Assembly (NCBI GenBank): GCA_965276755.1
Contig: OZ255625.1
Coordinates: 1,054,001 to 1,118,000 of the forward strand
Length of the DNA: 64,000 nucleotides
Origin: CAJCIS01 sp965276755
Lineage (GTDB): Bacteria; Pseudomonadota; Alphaproteobacteria; Acetobacterales; Acetobacteraceae
Direction of reading: 5' to 3'
Part shown: piece by piece, positions 52,843 to 62,536 of the stretch
How positions within the stretch are numbered: the first letter of the stretch is position 1
Layout of the letters: every line of letters starts with the position of its first letter
Translations under genes and position numbers: made by a program
Notes under the pieces: generated by a model
Told to the model about the DNA's origin: nothing
What the model saw: the letters and a program-made list of their open reading frames with translations, nothing else
The model's database searches: none

Positions 52843-54096
52843 TCACGGAAACAACCCGCGCTGCTTCTTCGCCCGCTGCACCTTCTCCACCCCGATGGCC
52901 ATCGCCGCCGTGCGATGCGGCACGCGGTCACGTTCCGACCGGTGCATGACCTGCTGAAAACTCCGTTCCAGGATGCGGTTGAGCCGGTCGCGCACTTCGG
53001 GTTCCGTCCAGAAGAGCTGCTGAAGGTCCTGCACCCATTCGAAATAGCTGACGACCACGCCGCCGGCGTTGCAAAGGATATCGGGGATGACGAAGACGTC
53101 CCGGGCATTGAGGATCAGGTCGGCTTCCGGCGTGGTCGGGCCGTTGGCGCCCTCGGCCAGGATGCGGCATTGCAGGCGTTCGGCCAGCGCGCCGTCGATC
53201 GACCGCTCCATCGCCGCGGGCACCAGGATGTCGCATTTCTGGGCGAGCAGCTCGCGCGGGTCGAAGAGCGCCTCGGTCGAATAGCCGCGCAGCACGCCGT
53301 GCGCCTCGGTGTGGCGGATCAACGCCGGCACATCCAGCCCGCGCGCGTCGTAATAGGCGCAGGTGTGGTCCGACACGCCGATCACGGCAACGCCCTGCTG
53401 GTGCAGCGTCTGGGCGGTAATGCTGCCGACGTTGCCGAAGCCCTGGATGATGGCCGTTGTGCCGGACGGGCGCAGGCCGAGCCGGTCCATGGCGCGGCCG
53501 ACCAGGTGGACCACGCCGTGACCTGTCGCCTCGCGCCTGCCAACGGTGCCGCCGGCATCCACAGGCTTGCCGGTGACGATCTCCATGACCGTCTCGCCCT
53601 TGTACATGCTGTAGGTGTCCATGTACCAGGCCATGATCTGTTCGTTGGTGCCCATGTCCGGCGCCATCACGTCGGTGTGGCTGCCGACGAAGGGGATCAT
53701 TTCCTGCATGTAGCGGCGGGAGACGGCTTCGAGCTCCCGGCGGGAGAGGGCGTGCGGGTCCACGGCGACGCCGCCCTTGGCACCGCCATAGGGCAGTCCG
53801 GCGAGCGCGCATTTCCAGCTCATGGCGATCGCTAGCGCGGCCACTTCGCCCAGATGCAGGTCCGGCGCGTAGCGGGTGCCACCCTTGGTGGGGCCCATGG
53901 TCAGATGGTGCTGGACACGAAAGCCGTGAAAGACCGCTTCGGTGCCGTCATCGCGGTGGATGGGACAACTGACGATGATGCTCCGCTTGGGCAGTAACAG
54001 GCGGTCGCGTTCGAATTCGGGGATGCCGAGATAGTCGGCAATGACGCCGAACTGCGTGCGTGCCTGTTCAAAGAACGGGCCGGTATAGAGATCCAT
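52843..54096 (-). CDS. gdhA: Glu/Leu/Phe/Val-family amino acid dehydrogenase (glutamate dehydrogenase)
   Basis: 417 aa from ATG 54096. Substrate and catalytic motifs: VQHHLTMGPTKGGTRYAPD, ALAGLPYGGAKGGVAVDP (catalytic Lys), DVMAPDMGTNEQIMAWYMDTY, nucleotide fold IIQGFGNVGSITAQTLH. Length and motifs fit the hexameric NAD-type GDH. Catalyses glutamate/2-oxoglutarate exchange. Confidence 0.93.
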   Translation of the reverse strand: MDLYTGPFFEQARTQFGVIADYLGIPEFERDRLLLPKRSIIVSCPIHRDDGTEAVFHGFRVQHHLTMGPTKGGTRYAPDLHLGEVAALAIAMSWKCALAGLPYGGAKGGVAVDPHALSRRELEAVSRRYMQEMIPFVGSHTDVMAPDMGTNEQIMAWYMDTYSMYKGETVMEIVTGKPVDAGGTVGRREATGHGVVHLVGRAMDRLGLRPSGTTAIIQGFGNVGSITAQTLHQQGVAVIGVSDHTCAYYDARGLDVPALIRHTEAHGVLRGYSTEALFDPRELLAQKCDILVPAAMERSIDGALAERLQCRILAEGANGPTTPEADLILNARDVFVIPDILCNAGGVVVSYFEWVQDLQQLFWTEPEVRDRLNRILERSFQQVMHRSERDRVPHRTAAMAIGVEKVQRAKKQRGLFP

Positions 54097-54222
54097 GGGG
54101 CGGTTCCTTGCCGCTTGCCCCCTTGAGAATTCGGCCGAAAAGCGCGGGCTGGGGCGGTGAGCGGCGGCACCATCTTGCCGGGGCGGCGTTTTGTCCACAC
54201 CAGCGGGTGTGAATTTCAGGCA

Positions 54223-55155
54223 ATGGCAACAAGCTTGCGCGGCGATGCGCCCGGGCAGACATCCTCGGCGTACCGGCGCCTCTCACTCGTTCTGAACGAG
54301 AAAGCCGGGGCCATGCTGGCGGCGGGCAAGACGCCCGATCTGGCCGCGCGTCTGGAGTCGGGTGGAGCGGTGACGCGCCAGGTGCCCCCGGGCGACTTGC
54401 CGGACCGGTTGCGCGCCGCTTTGGATGAGGCGGACGCCGTGGTGGTGGCCGGGGGCGACGGCACGGTGGCCTGTGCGGCGGCGGCACTCGCCGGCACCGG
54501 CGTGCCGTTGGGCATCTTGCCGGGCGGGACGATGAACCTGCTGGCGTGCGACCTGCATTTGCCGACGAGCGATTTGAACGCCGCGGCCGACGTGATCCTG
54601 ACCGGGCAGACGCGCGATATCGACGTGGGCTATGCGGGCGAACACGTCTTTCTCTGCGCCTGCATGCTGGGCGAGCCGGCGCGCCTGGGGCGGCATCGCG
54701 AGCAGGCGCGCATGCACGGACGTATGCGGCGTGCTTGGCGCATGGCCCGCGCGGCGCTGCGCATTGTGGCCACGCCTCGGCGGCTGCGCCTGAGCCTGAC
54801 CGTGGACGGGGTGGCGCACGCGCTGAAAACGTCCGCCCTGACGATTACACTGAACGCGCTGGAGGATGGGCAGGGGCGGCTGTTTGCGCGGCCGGCGCTG
54901 GATGGCGGCACGCTGGTGGCTTACGCGGTCTGCCGGCCGTCCGTCTTTGCCTTGGTGCGCAGCTTCGTGCGCATGGCGCGCGGGCGGCCGCGCGACCCCG
55001 CACTGCTTGTGCTGGAGGGTCGGACGATGCGCATCGAGGCACGCGTCGGCGCGCTGCACGTGTTGGTGGATGGGGAGGAGCGGCTGATGGCCACGCCGTT
55101 CGACCTGCGCATCGCGCCGGGCGCGTTGCGCGTGTTTGCGCCGGCGATTGCATGA
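54223..55155 (+). CDS. Diacylglycerol kinase catalytic-domain lipid kinase
   Basis: 310 aa from ATG 54223 (GTG 54157 also in frame). Motif VVAGGDGTVACAAAALAGTGVPLGILPGGTMNLLACDL is the DAGK/YegS/sphingosine-kinase nucleotide site. LSLTVDGVAHALKTSALTITLNALED and LHVLVDGEERL fit the C-terminal domain. Likely phosphorylates a lipid alcohol. The stop overlaps the next gene. Confidence 0.88.
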   Translation: MATSLRGDAPGQTSSAYRRLSLVLNEKAGAMLAAGKTPDLAARLESGGAVTRQVPPGDLPDRLRAALDEADAVVVAGGDGTVACAAAALAGTGVPLGILPGGTMNLLACDLHLPTSDLNAAADVILTGQTRDIDVGYAGEHVFLCACMLGEPARLGRHREQARMHGRMRRAWRMARAALRIVATPRRLRLSLTVDGVAHALKTSALTITLNALEDGQGRLFARPALDGGTLVAYAVCRPSVFALVRSFVRMARGRPRDPALLVLEGRTMRIEARVGALHVLVDGEERLMATPFDLRIAPGALRVFAPAIA

Positions 55156-55931
55156 CGCGGATTGCGCATCTGACCGATCTGCATTTCGGTGCCGACGACC
55201 CGGCCGTGGTAAGCGGTTTGATTGCGGCGCTGAACGCCGACCCACCAGACCTGGTCGCCATCAGCGGCGATTTGACGCAAGGCGCGCGGCATCGGGAGTT
55301 TCGCGCGGCGCGTGCGTTCATGGACGCGCTTTCTGCGCCCAAACTCGTGGTGCCCGGCAATCACGATATTACGCCTTATCAACTGGAGGAACGGTTTCTC
55401 GATCCTTACAGGCGGTGGCATCAGGAAATTGGGCCGGAGACCGAACCCATGTGGCAGGATAGTACCGTGGCGGTGGTTGGGCTGAATACGGCAAGGCGCG
55501 CCGGCTTTCACATGGATTGGTCTCGCGGGCGGATCACCAGCCGTCGGCTGGCGCGATTGCTGGAGCGGCTGGACGCGCTGCCCAGGCATCTGGTGCGCAT
55601 CGTGGTGGCGCATCATCCGTTGCTGCCGCCTGAGAATTTGCCGTTGCAGACGGTGGTTGGCGGGTCCAGGCGCGCGCTGGCCGCCTTTGCCGCGCATGGG
55701 GTGCGCCTGGTGCTGGCTGGGCATTTGCATCGGACGTATTCGCGCATGTCCTCGCCGGATGAGGCGGGGGCGCCGATGATCTTGCAGGGTGGGTCTGCAA
55801 CGAGCACGAGGCTGCGCGGCGAGCCGAACGCGTATGGCCGAATTGAGGTTTGTGCCGATGGGCGTGTGGCCGCTGAAGGCCAGGTCTGGAACGGCGCGGC
55901 ATGGATTGCCGTCCCGGTAGCAAAAGAATGA
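55152..55931 (+). CDS. Metallophosphoesterase (calcineurin-like, Icc/CpdA type)
   Basis: 259 aa. Motifs IAHLTDLHFGADDP, AISGDLTQGA, VPGNHDIT, VVAHHPLLPP and LAGHLHRTY are complete for a class III phosphodiesterase/phosphatase. It overlaps the lipid kinase (ATGA) and the next methyltransferase (ATGA), so three genes form one coupled operon. Confidence 0.9.
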   Translation: MTRIAHLTDLHFGADDPAVVSGLIAALNADPPDLVAISGDLTQGARHREFRAARAFMDALSAPKLVVPGNHDITPYQLEERFLDPYRRWHQEIGPETEPMWQDSTVAVVGLNTARRAGFHMDWSRGRITSRRLARLLERLDALPRHLVRIVVAHHPLLPPENLPLQTVVGGSRRALAAFAAHGVRLVLAGHLHRTYSRMSSPDEAGAPMILQGGSATSTRLRGEPNAYGRIEVCADGRVAAEGQVWNGAAWIAVPVAKE

Positions 55932-56818
55932 CGGGGGGTCTGGGGGGCGCGGCGCGCGCCCCCCAGCTTTTTGATAGTTTTGCCGTGCGCCTGCATAGAG
56001 ACCGCGCCGCTTCCCAAGTGTCTGTTGTAGGGGACGTGCTGGCCAATTTGGCCGAGCGTCTGCTTGATCGGCTGGACGACACGACGCATCGTTTTACGCA
56101 CGCCCTGGATCTAGGCGGGCGCGGCAGTGTGGCGCCGGCGTTGCGCGCACGCGGCATGCACGTGGTTTGCCTCGATCCTTCAGCGGCAATGGCCACGCGC
56201 GCGGGCGAGGTGGCGGTGTGTGGCGAAGCGGAGGCGCTGCCTTTTGCGCCGGGGAGTTTCGATCTTGTCGTGGCCAGTTGCAGCCTGCACTGGGTGAACG
56301 ATTTACCCGGCGCACTGATCCAGTTGCGCCGCGCGTTGCGGCCGGATGGATTGCTGTTGGCGAGCATGCCTGTGCTTGGCACGCTTGATGGCTTGCGGCG
56401 CGCGTTGACCGAGGCGGAGTTGGCGCTGACCGGAGGCGCCTCGCCGAGGGTGAGTCCGTTTGCGGATTTGCGAGATTGCGCGGCGCTGCTGCAGCGGGCC
56501 GGGTTTGCCTTGCCGGTGGCCGACGTCGAGGATATCGCGCTGCTATACGCCGATCCCGCACTATTGCTTCGCGATTTGCGCGCAGCAGGCGAAAGCAACG
56601 CCATTCGTCTTCGGGAAAAGTCGGTGCCGCCACGCGCATTGTTTGCCGCCGCGTTGGCGGCATTGCCCATGCAGGAGGGGCGCGTGCGTGCAGAATTGCG
56701 CCTGGCGGTGATGACGGGCTGGGCGCCGTCTGCATCCCAGCCCCAGCCCTTGCCGCGCGGGTCGGGCCAGGTCAGCCTTGCGACGTTTCTGACGCGGCCC
56801 GATGGCGCGATGCCTTGA
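55928..56818 (+). CDS. Class I SAM-dependent methyltransferase with repeat-derived N-terminus
   Basis: 296 aa from ATG 55928, inside the metallophosphoesterase stop. Residues 2-13 (TGGLGGAARAPQ) are encoded by a family 1 hairpin unit. True homology starts at LFDSFAVRLHRDRAAS, the usual start of NDUFAF5/BioC-like methylases. Motif I is ALDLGGRGSVAPALRARG; also LDPSAAMATRAG, EALPFAPGSFDLVVASCSLHWVNDLPGAL. Likely the respiratory complex I assembly type (arginine hydroxylase-like) or BioC-like; not certain. Confidence 0.85.
   Translation: MTGGLGGAARAPQLFDSFAVRLHRDRAASQVSVVGDVLANLAERLLDRLDDTTHRFTHALDLGGRGSVAPALRARGMHVVCLDPSAAMATRAGEVAVCGEAEALPFAPGSFDLVVASCSLHWVNDLPGALIQLRRALRPDGLLLASMPVLGTLDGLRRALTEAELALTGGASPRVSPFADLRDCAALLQRAGFALPVADVEDIALLYADPALLLRDLRAAGESNAIRLREKSVPPRALFAAALAALPMQEGRVRAELRLAVMTGWAPSASQPQPLPRGSGQVSLATFLTRPDGAMP
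55930..55966 (-). repeat. Hairpin repeat family 1, single unit used as coding sequence
   Basis: GACGGGGGGTCTGGGGGG followed by GCGCGGCGCGCGCCCCCCAG: the inner stem is GCGC/GCGC type, unlike other copies, and the frame is open through it. Confidence 0.8.
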
Positions 56819-56904
56819 AATATTCATGGGCGGGGCGCTGCCCCTCTTGCGTTCTATCGGTCATAAGGCCGAACGTCGCGGCAAAAGGGTTGGGGGAAAC
56901 ACGG

Positions 56905-59775
56905 ATGATCAGATCAGGCGTTCGCGCGGCTGCCTTGGGCGTGATGGCGTGTCTTGGGGCGACCGGCAGCTTTGCGGCCAGCACGCCCGTGCTGATGCCG
57001 AACGGTCAATTCATCTCGCCGCTGTTTCCGCCGGGCGCGCGCTTTTCCACGCTGAACCCGATGCTGGCCGACCACCCGCATTATCGCGCCGGCCAGGCGG
57101 TGCGCACCGCGTTGAGCCCGGATGGCAACACGCTGCTGGTGCTGACCAGCGGCTATAACCGGCTGAATTATTCTTCGGGCACCAGTCACGGGCAAGGCGA
57201 GCCATCGGCGTCTAACGAATACATCTTCGTCTATGACGTGAGTGGCGCAAATGCGCGCGTGCCGGTGCAGACCCAGGTGCTGGAGATACCGAACAGCTTC
57301 TGCGGCATGGTATGGGCGCCGGATGGGGCGCATTTCTACGTCTCGGGCGGCGACAGCGACGCGGTGTTCACGTTCGCACAGAGCGGCGGCGCGTGGGCGC
57401 AGAACGGCACGATTGCGCTGAACCACACGAGCTATGGTGCCAATCTGACCGGCAATGCGGCGATACTGGCTGCCTTTCTGAGCAACGGCATTGGCTATAT
57501 CGAAAGCGCCTCTGCCGCCGGGCTGGCGATCACGCCCGATGGCGCCACACTTGTCGTGACCAACATCTACAATGAATCCGTATCTGTGATCGATACCGCA
57601 AGCGGGCGCGTGCTGTGGGAATATGATCTGCGGCCATACAACAATACGCCCGCTTTGTCCGGCACTGCCGGCGGTGAGACGCCGTTCGGGGTGGCGATTG
57701 CCGGCTCGGCCGCCGCGGGCTACACGGCCTTTGTCAGCTCGTTGCGTGATCGGGAGGTAGACGCTTTTCCCCTGCGCTCCATTCCGCCCGATGGCGGCAC
57801 GCTGCAGCGCATCCCGCTTGCCGGCAATCCCAACAACATGGTGCTGAGCGCTGACGGCAGGAAATTATATGTGGCGCAGGACAATAGCGACCTGGTGTCG
57901 GTAATCAATACGGCAACCGACAAGGTGATCGATCAATTCAACACGATTGCCATTCCGGGCCTGTTGCCGATCAGCCGGCATTACAGCGGGGCGGCGCCGA
58001 ATGGGTTGGCGATCTCCCCTGATGGGAACACGCTGTATGTGACCAATGGGGGCGCCAATGCGGTTTCCGTCGTCGATCTGACCGCGGCCAAGCCGGGGCC
58101 GGTGGCGCTGATCCCGACCGGATGGTACCCGCACTCCGTTGCAGTCAGCCGTGACGGCAGCGAGCTTTACGTGGTCAACGGCAAGAGCGATCCTGGGCCC
58201 AATCCTGCTTACGAATTTCCCGCTGCCAATCAATACGTGCTGCAGCTTGAAAAGGGTGGGCTGCAGAGCGTGCCTGTGCCGGGCGCCGGCCAATATGCGG
58301 CACTGACCGCGCAGGTTGCGGCCAACAACAATTACGGCGTGCCCGAAAGCGTGCATGACCGCCTGGTGATGGCCCAGTTGCACGAAAAGATTCAGCACGT
58401 GATCTACATCATCAAGGAGAACCGCACGTTCGACCAGGTGCTGGGCGATCTGCCCAACGGCGCCAATGGCGATCCCAAGCTGACGATGTTCGGCGCGCAC
58501 ATCACGCCAAGCCTGCATCGCATGGCCGGCAATTTCGTGACGCTGGACAATTTTTACTGTGCGGGCGAAGTCAGCGGCAATGGCTGGCCGTGGAGCACAG
58601 AGGCGCGGGAGAGCGATTTCGGCACGACGACGATCCCGATCAATTACGCCGGACGCGGCAGCTCCAATAATAGCGAGGGCCTGAACCGTGACGTGAACGT
58701 GGGGCTGACCACTGATGCGCGCGTTGCCGCCTTTCCTTTCATTAACGGCATAGGAAGCCTATACGAGGTTCTGGGCAACGCCTTCCCTGGCGGGTACGAG
58801 AATTTCCTGCCGGGACTGGCAAACGATTTTGCCACGGACGGTCCGCTCGGCACGCCGCCGCAGCAGGGGTATTTGTGGGATTCGGCGTTGCGGGCAGGGC
58901 TGAGCGTGCGCGATTACGGCATGTTCATCGACATCGTACGGTATAACATTCCGGTTGGCATCGGCGGCATTCCGCTGATCGAAAATCCGTATGAATCGGG
59001 CACGCAGGTGGCGTGGTCTTCCAACCCGACGCTCGCGCCCTACACCGACATCTATTATCGCGGCTTTGACAACGCCTACCCCGATACGTGGCGGCTGGAG
59101 GAGTGGTATCGCGAGTTCCAGCAATACGAGGCAGCGGGCAACCTGCCGAGCCTCTCGCTGGTGCGGCTGATGCATGATCATACCGGCAATTTCTGCCCCA
59201 AGCCCTACATCCTCCCGTCCTGTCCCGCGGCGATGCTGGACACGCCCGAAAAGCAGGAGGCGGACAACGATTATGCGGTGGGCCGCCTGGTGGAGAGCGT
59301 GGCGCACAGCCCGTATGCGTCCAACACGCTGATTTTCGTGCTGGAGGATGATGCGCAGGATGGTGCGGATCATGTGGACGCGCATCGCAGCACGGCCTAC
59401 GTGGTCGGGCCGTATGTGCGGCATCGGCAGGTGGTGTCCACGCGCTACGGCACGGTGAACATGGTGCGCACGATCGAGGATATTCTGGGTATTACGCATC
59501 TTAACCTCAACGATGCGAACACGGTTCCGATGACCGATGTGTTCGATCTGGCGCATCCTGAGTGGACGTTCACGGCGAGTGCTTCTGGGATTTTGCGCAA
59601 CACGGGGCTGGTGGGATTGCCGGGGATCAAGCACGAGTTGGAGCCGGCGTTTGCCGCGAGCCATGACCAGGATTGGTGGGCGCAGCGGACGCGGGGGTAT
59701 GATTGGTCCAGCGAGGATCGGGTGCCGGCTGAAGACTATAATCGTATATTATGGGAAGGGCTCAAGGGGAAGTAA
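56905..59775 (+). CDS. Secreted YncE-like beta-propeller fused to phosphoesterase domain
   Basis: 956 aa from ATG 56905 (GGGGGAA eight bases upstream), signal peptide SGVRAAALGVMACLGATGSFAA. Residues about 60-500 form a propeller of YVTN-type blades (AITPDGATLVVTNIYNESVSVIDTASG; AISPDGNTLYVTNGGANAVSVVDL; AVSRDGSELYVVNGKSD). Residues about 520-920 form an alkaline-phosphatase-superfamily phosphoesterase (HVIYIIKENRTFDQVLGD, RLMHDHTGNF, FVLEDDAQDGADHVDAHRS). Likely a periplasmic or surface phosphodiesterase; substrate unknown. Confidence 0.85.
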   Translation: MIRSGVRAAALGVMACLGATGSFAASTPVLMPNGQFISPLFPPGARFSTLNPMLADHPHYRAGQAVRTALSPDGNTLLVLTSGYNRLNYSSGTSHGQGEPSASNEYIFVYDVSGANARVPVQTQVLEIPNSFCGMVWAPDGAHFYVSGGDSDAVFTFAQSGGAWAQNGTIALNHTSYGANLTGNAAILAAFLSNGIGYIESASAAGLAITPDGATLVVTNIYNESVSVIDTASGRVLWEYDLRPYNNTPALSGTAGGETPFGVAIAGSAAAGYTAFVSSLRDREVDAFPLRSIPPDGGTLQRIPLAGNPNNMVLSADGRKLYVAQDNSDLVSVINTATDKVIDQFNTIAIPGLLPISRHYSGAAPNGLAISPDGNTLYVTNGGANAVSVVDLTAAKPGPVALIPTGWYPHSVAVSRDGSELYVVNGKSDPGPNPAYEFPAANQYVLQLEKGGLQSVPVPGAGQYAALTAQVAANNNYGVPESVHDRLVMAQLHEKIQHVIYIIKENRTFDQVLGDLPNGANGDPKLTMFGAHITPSLHRMAGNFVTLDNFYCAGEVSGNGWPWSTEARESDFGTTTIPINYAGRGSSNNSEGLNRDVNVGLTTDARVAAFPFINGIGSLYEVLGNAFPGGYENFLPGLANDFATDGPLGTPPQQGYLWDSALRAGLSVRDYGMFIDIVRYNIPVGIGGIPLIENPYESGTQVAWSSNPTLAPYTDIYYRGFDNAYPDTWRLEEWYREFQQYEAAGNLPSLSLVRLMHDHTGNFCPKPYILPSCPAAMLDTPEKQEADNDYAVGRLVESVAHSPYASNTLIFVLEDDAQDGADHVDAHRSTAYVVGPYVRHRQVVSTRYGTVNMVRTIEDILGITHLNLNDANTVPMTDVFDLAHPEWTFTASASGILRNTGLVGLPGIKHELEPAFAASHDQDWWAQRTRGYDWSSEDRVPAEDYNRILWEGLKGK

Positions 59776-59882
59776 GGCCAGGGCTCTGCCCTGGACCCGC
59801 TGGGGCCTGAGGCCCCAGACCCCCACGAATAAGGGCCTGGGGACTTGTCCCCAGTGGGGTCCAGGGGCAAAGCCCCTGGCCT
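59775..59882. repeat. Hairpin repeat family 3, inverted pair
   Basis: Unit GGCCAGGGC-TCT-GCCCTGGACCC then CTGGGGCC/GGCCCCAG (59775-59822) and an inverted partner ending GCCCCTGGCC (59834-59882). Each unit has two hairpins. It lies between the phosphoesterase fusion and gpmI. Confidence 0.85.
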
Positions 59883-59899
59883 AAGCCTCAGGATACACA

Positions 59900-61420
59900 A
59901 TGCCCCGCCCCGTCATGCTCCTCATCCTCGACGGCTTCGGCTGGCGCGAAGACCACGCGGACAACGCCGTCGCCCTCGCCGACACGCCCAATTTCGACCG
60001 CCTCTGGCAAGCCGGCCCGCGCGCCTTCCTGCACACCTCCGGCCGCAACGTCGGCCTGCCGGGCGGCCAGATGGGAAACTCCGAAGTGGGCCACCTCAAT
60101 ATCGGCGCCGGCCGCGTCGTTGCCCAGGAACTCGTGCGAATCGGCGACGCCATCGAAGACGGCAGTATCGCCCGCGCTTCAGCGCTCATCACCCTGATCG
60201 AGGCCGCACGTGCATCGGGCGGCACCTGCCATTTGCTGGGCCTGGTGTCGGACGGCGGCGTGCACGCGCACCAGAACCACGCCGCGGCACTGGCGCGCAT
60301 CGTCGCCGGCGCCGGCATCCCCGTGCGCGCGCACGTCTTTACCGATGGACGAGACACAGGCCCCGACACCGGCGCCGGCTTCGTAGCCGCATTGGAAAAA
60401 GCGCTGCCGCCGAACGCCGCTATCGCCACGGTCAGCGGGCGCTATTACGCCATGGATCGCGACCACCGCTGGGAACGCGTGCAACGCGCCTACGCCGCGA
60501 TGGCCGAGGGCGACGCGCCCCGTTTCGCCGCCGCGGCCGAGGCCATCGCCGCCGCCTACGCCGCCGGCAAGACCGACGAATTCATCGACCCGGCCACAAT
60601 CGGCGATTACGGCGGCATGCGCGATGGCGACGTGCTTCTCTGCTTCAATTTCCGCGCCGATCGCGTGCGTGAAATCTTTGCAGCGTTGCTCGATCGGCAT
60701 TTTACCGGCTTTGCCCGCCACCCCCGCGCCTTTGCCGCCGCCGCGGGCATGACGCGATATGGCGACGCGCTTGCGCCGCTCATGGGTGCGCTGTTCGCCC
60801 CGGTGCCGCTGCACAATATTCTGGGCGAAGTCGTCGCGCGATCCGGCCGCACGCAATTGCGCATGGCGGAGACCGAAAAATACCCGCACGTCACCTATTT
60901 TCTCAACGGCGGCAAAGAAGAGCCCTACACGGGCGAGGACCGCATCATGGTCCCCTCCCCCAAGGTCGCCACCTACGATTTGCAGCCGGAGATGTCGGCA
61001 CCCGAACTCACCGCGCGTGCCGTGGCAGCCATCGATTCAGGCACATACGACCTGATCGTCATGAATTACGCCAATCCCGACATGGTCGGCCACACCGGCA
61101 GCCTGGCCGCCGCCATCGCCGCGGTGCAAGCCGTGGACGCCGGACTGGGCGATATTGCACAGGCCATTGCGCGTCAGGATGGCGCGCTGCTGGTCACCGC
61201 CGATCACGGCAATGCCGAAATGATGCGCGACCCGCAGACCGGCGGCCCGCACACCGCACACACCACCAACCCGGTTCCCGTGTTTCTTGCCGGTGCGCAG
61301 GGTGTGAGGCTGCATGACGGAAGGCTTGCCGATCTTGCGCCGACGTTGCTCGACCTCATGCGGCTTGCCAAGCCGGCGGAGATGACGGGCGCTTCGCTGA
61401 TCGACTGGGGTGAGTCCTGA
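59900..61420 (+). CDS. gpmI: 2,3-bisphosphoglycerate-independent phosphoglycerate mutase
   Basis: 506 aa. Metal motif MLLILDGFGWRE, phosphoserine site LPGGQMGNSEVGHLNIGAGR, HVFTDGRDTGPDTGAGF, VTADHGNAEMM. Converts 3- and 2-phosphoglycerate with Mn. Length normal. Confidence 0.96.
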   Translation: MPRPVMLLILDGFGWREDHADNAVALADTPNFDRLWQAGPRAFLHTSGRNVGLPGGQMGNSEVGHLNIGAGRVVAQELVRIGDAIEDGSIARASALITLIEAARASGGTCHLLGLVSDGGVHAHQNHAAALARIVAGAGIPVRAHVFTDGRDTGPDTGAGFVAALEKALPPNAAIATVSGRYYAMDRDHRWERVQRAYAAMAEGDAPRFAAAAEAIAAAYAAGKTDEFIDPATIGDYGGMRDGDVLLCFNFRADRVREIFAALLDRHFTGFARHPRAFAAAAGMTRYGDALAPLMGALFAPVPLHNILGEVVARSGRTQLRMAETEKYPHVTYFLNGGKEEPYTGEDRIMVPSPKVATYDLQPEMSAPELTARAVAAIDSGTYDLIVMNYANPDMVGHTGSLAAAIAAVQAVDAGLGDIAQAIARQDGALLVTADHGNAEMMRDPQTGGPHTAHTTNPVPVFLAGAQGVRLHDGRLADLAPTLLDLMRLAKPAEMTGASLIDWGES

Positions 61421-61436
61421 CGCAAAAGGTAGAAAG

Positions 61437-61473
61437 TTGGGGGGACCGTGCCGGTCCCCCCAAACCCCCCGTC
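61437..61473 (+). repeat. Hairpin repeat family 1, single unit
   Basis: TTGGGGGG, inner stem ACCG/CGGT, loop TGC, then CCCCCCGTC; after gpmI, before the DUF900 gene. Confidence 0.87.
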
Positions 61474-61564
61474 GTCTTTTAGGACACGTCTCCCCAATCT
61501 TGCCTTGCCTTCTCAGCACGCGCTAAATGCGTAACGTTGCGTAAACGGCGAAAAGGCCCTAACA

Positions 61565-62536
61565 ATGACAACCGTATTCTTCGCGACCAATCGCGTCGTG
61601 TCCGGAGACGCGACTTCGCCCGACAGCTACACCGCGCACCTGCAGCCGGCCGGCACCGCGCAAGACATGGTCTATGGCTCTGCCTTCGTCGACGGCACCG
61701 ACCTCGCCTCCAACAGCGTGGGCACCATCACGCGCATCTGCGATACCGCACTCGGCCAATTCCCAGACAGCGCGCGCGGCGATCTGGGCGATGGCGGACG
61801 CAACCTGCTGGTCTTCATCCACGGCTTCGACAATACTTTCAGCAATGCAATCACCCGGGCGGCCTTCAATCGCGAATGGATGGCGGCCGCCGGCACGCCG
61901 GGCACGGATGCCACCGTGATGGCTTTCAGTTGGCCGTCATCGGGCCGCATCCTGGGTTTTCCTGTTCTGGATAGCGCTTACAAGGCCGATCAGAACATGG
62001 CACGCCAGTCCGGCTATCATCTGATGACGTTCCTGGCGAATCTCGAACCCATTTTGACGCAGGCGCGAAAGCGTGGCCACAGGACGATCCTTCTTGCGCA
62101 CAGCATGGGCAACCTGGCGCTGCAGGGCGCGGTGGAGGGCTGGTTGAAGGATGGCAACGGCCGGGCGCGACTCTTCGATTGCGCGGCCCTCGCGGCGGCA
62201 GATTGCGCCTATGACACGTTCGCGCAAGCCGATCTCGCGCGGCTGAGCGGCTTGCCGCAACTCGTCGGCCGCACCTCGATCTATTTCAGCCACGGCGATC
62301 TTGTCCTGGACATCAGCAAGATCGTCAATGCGGGCATGCAGCGCCTGGGTCAGGACGGGCCAGAGAACCGATCCGACACTACGCTGTTCCCACCCGACGT
62401 TTTCACGATGGTCGATGCTTCGGGCTTTGACGATTACGATCGCACGCCACTGGCGACGCACCAGTATTATCGGTTGTCGAAGGATTGCCGGAATTTCCTG
62501 GCCGAGGATATGTCTGGTAAGGGAGAAGAAGTCTAA
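61565..62536 (+). CDS. DUF900 alpha/beta hydrolase
   Basis: 323 aa. VFFATNRVVSGD start, LLVFIHGFDNTFSNAITRAA (oxyanion region), VMAFSWPSSGR, and nucleophile ILLAHSMGNLALQGAV are the DUF900 signature. No signal peptide. Likely serine esterase or lipase; substrate unknown. A family 2 repeat follows. Confidence 0.87.
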   Translation: MTTVFFATNRVVSGDATSPDSYTAHLQPAGTAQDMVYGSAFVDGTDLASNSVGTITRICDTALGQFPDSARGDLGDGGRNLLVFIHGFDNTFSNAITRAAFNREWMAAAGTPGTDATVMAFSWPSSGRILGFPVLDSAYKADQNMARQSGYHLMTFLANLEPILTQARKRGHRTILLAHSMGNLALQGAVEGWLKDGNGRARLFDCAALAAADCAYDTFAQADLARLSGLPQLVGRTSIYFSHGDLVLDISKIVNAGMQRLGQDGPENRSDTTLFPPDVFTMVDASGFDDYDRTPLATHQYYRLSKDCRNFLAEDMSGKGEEV

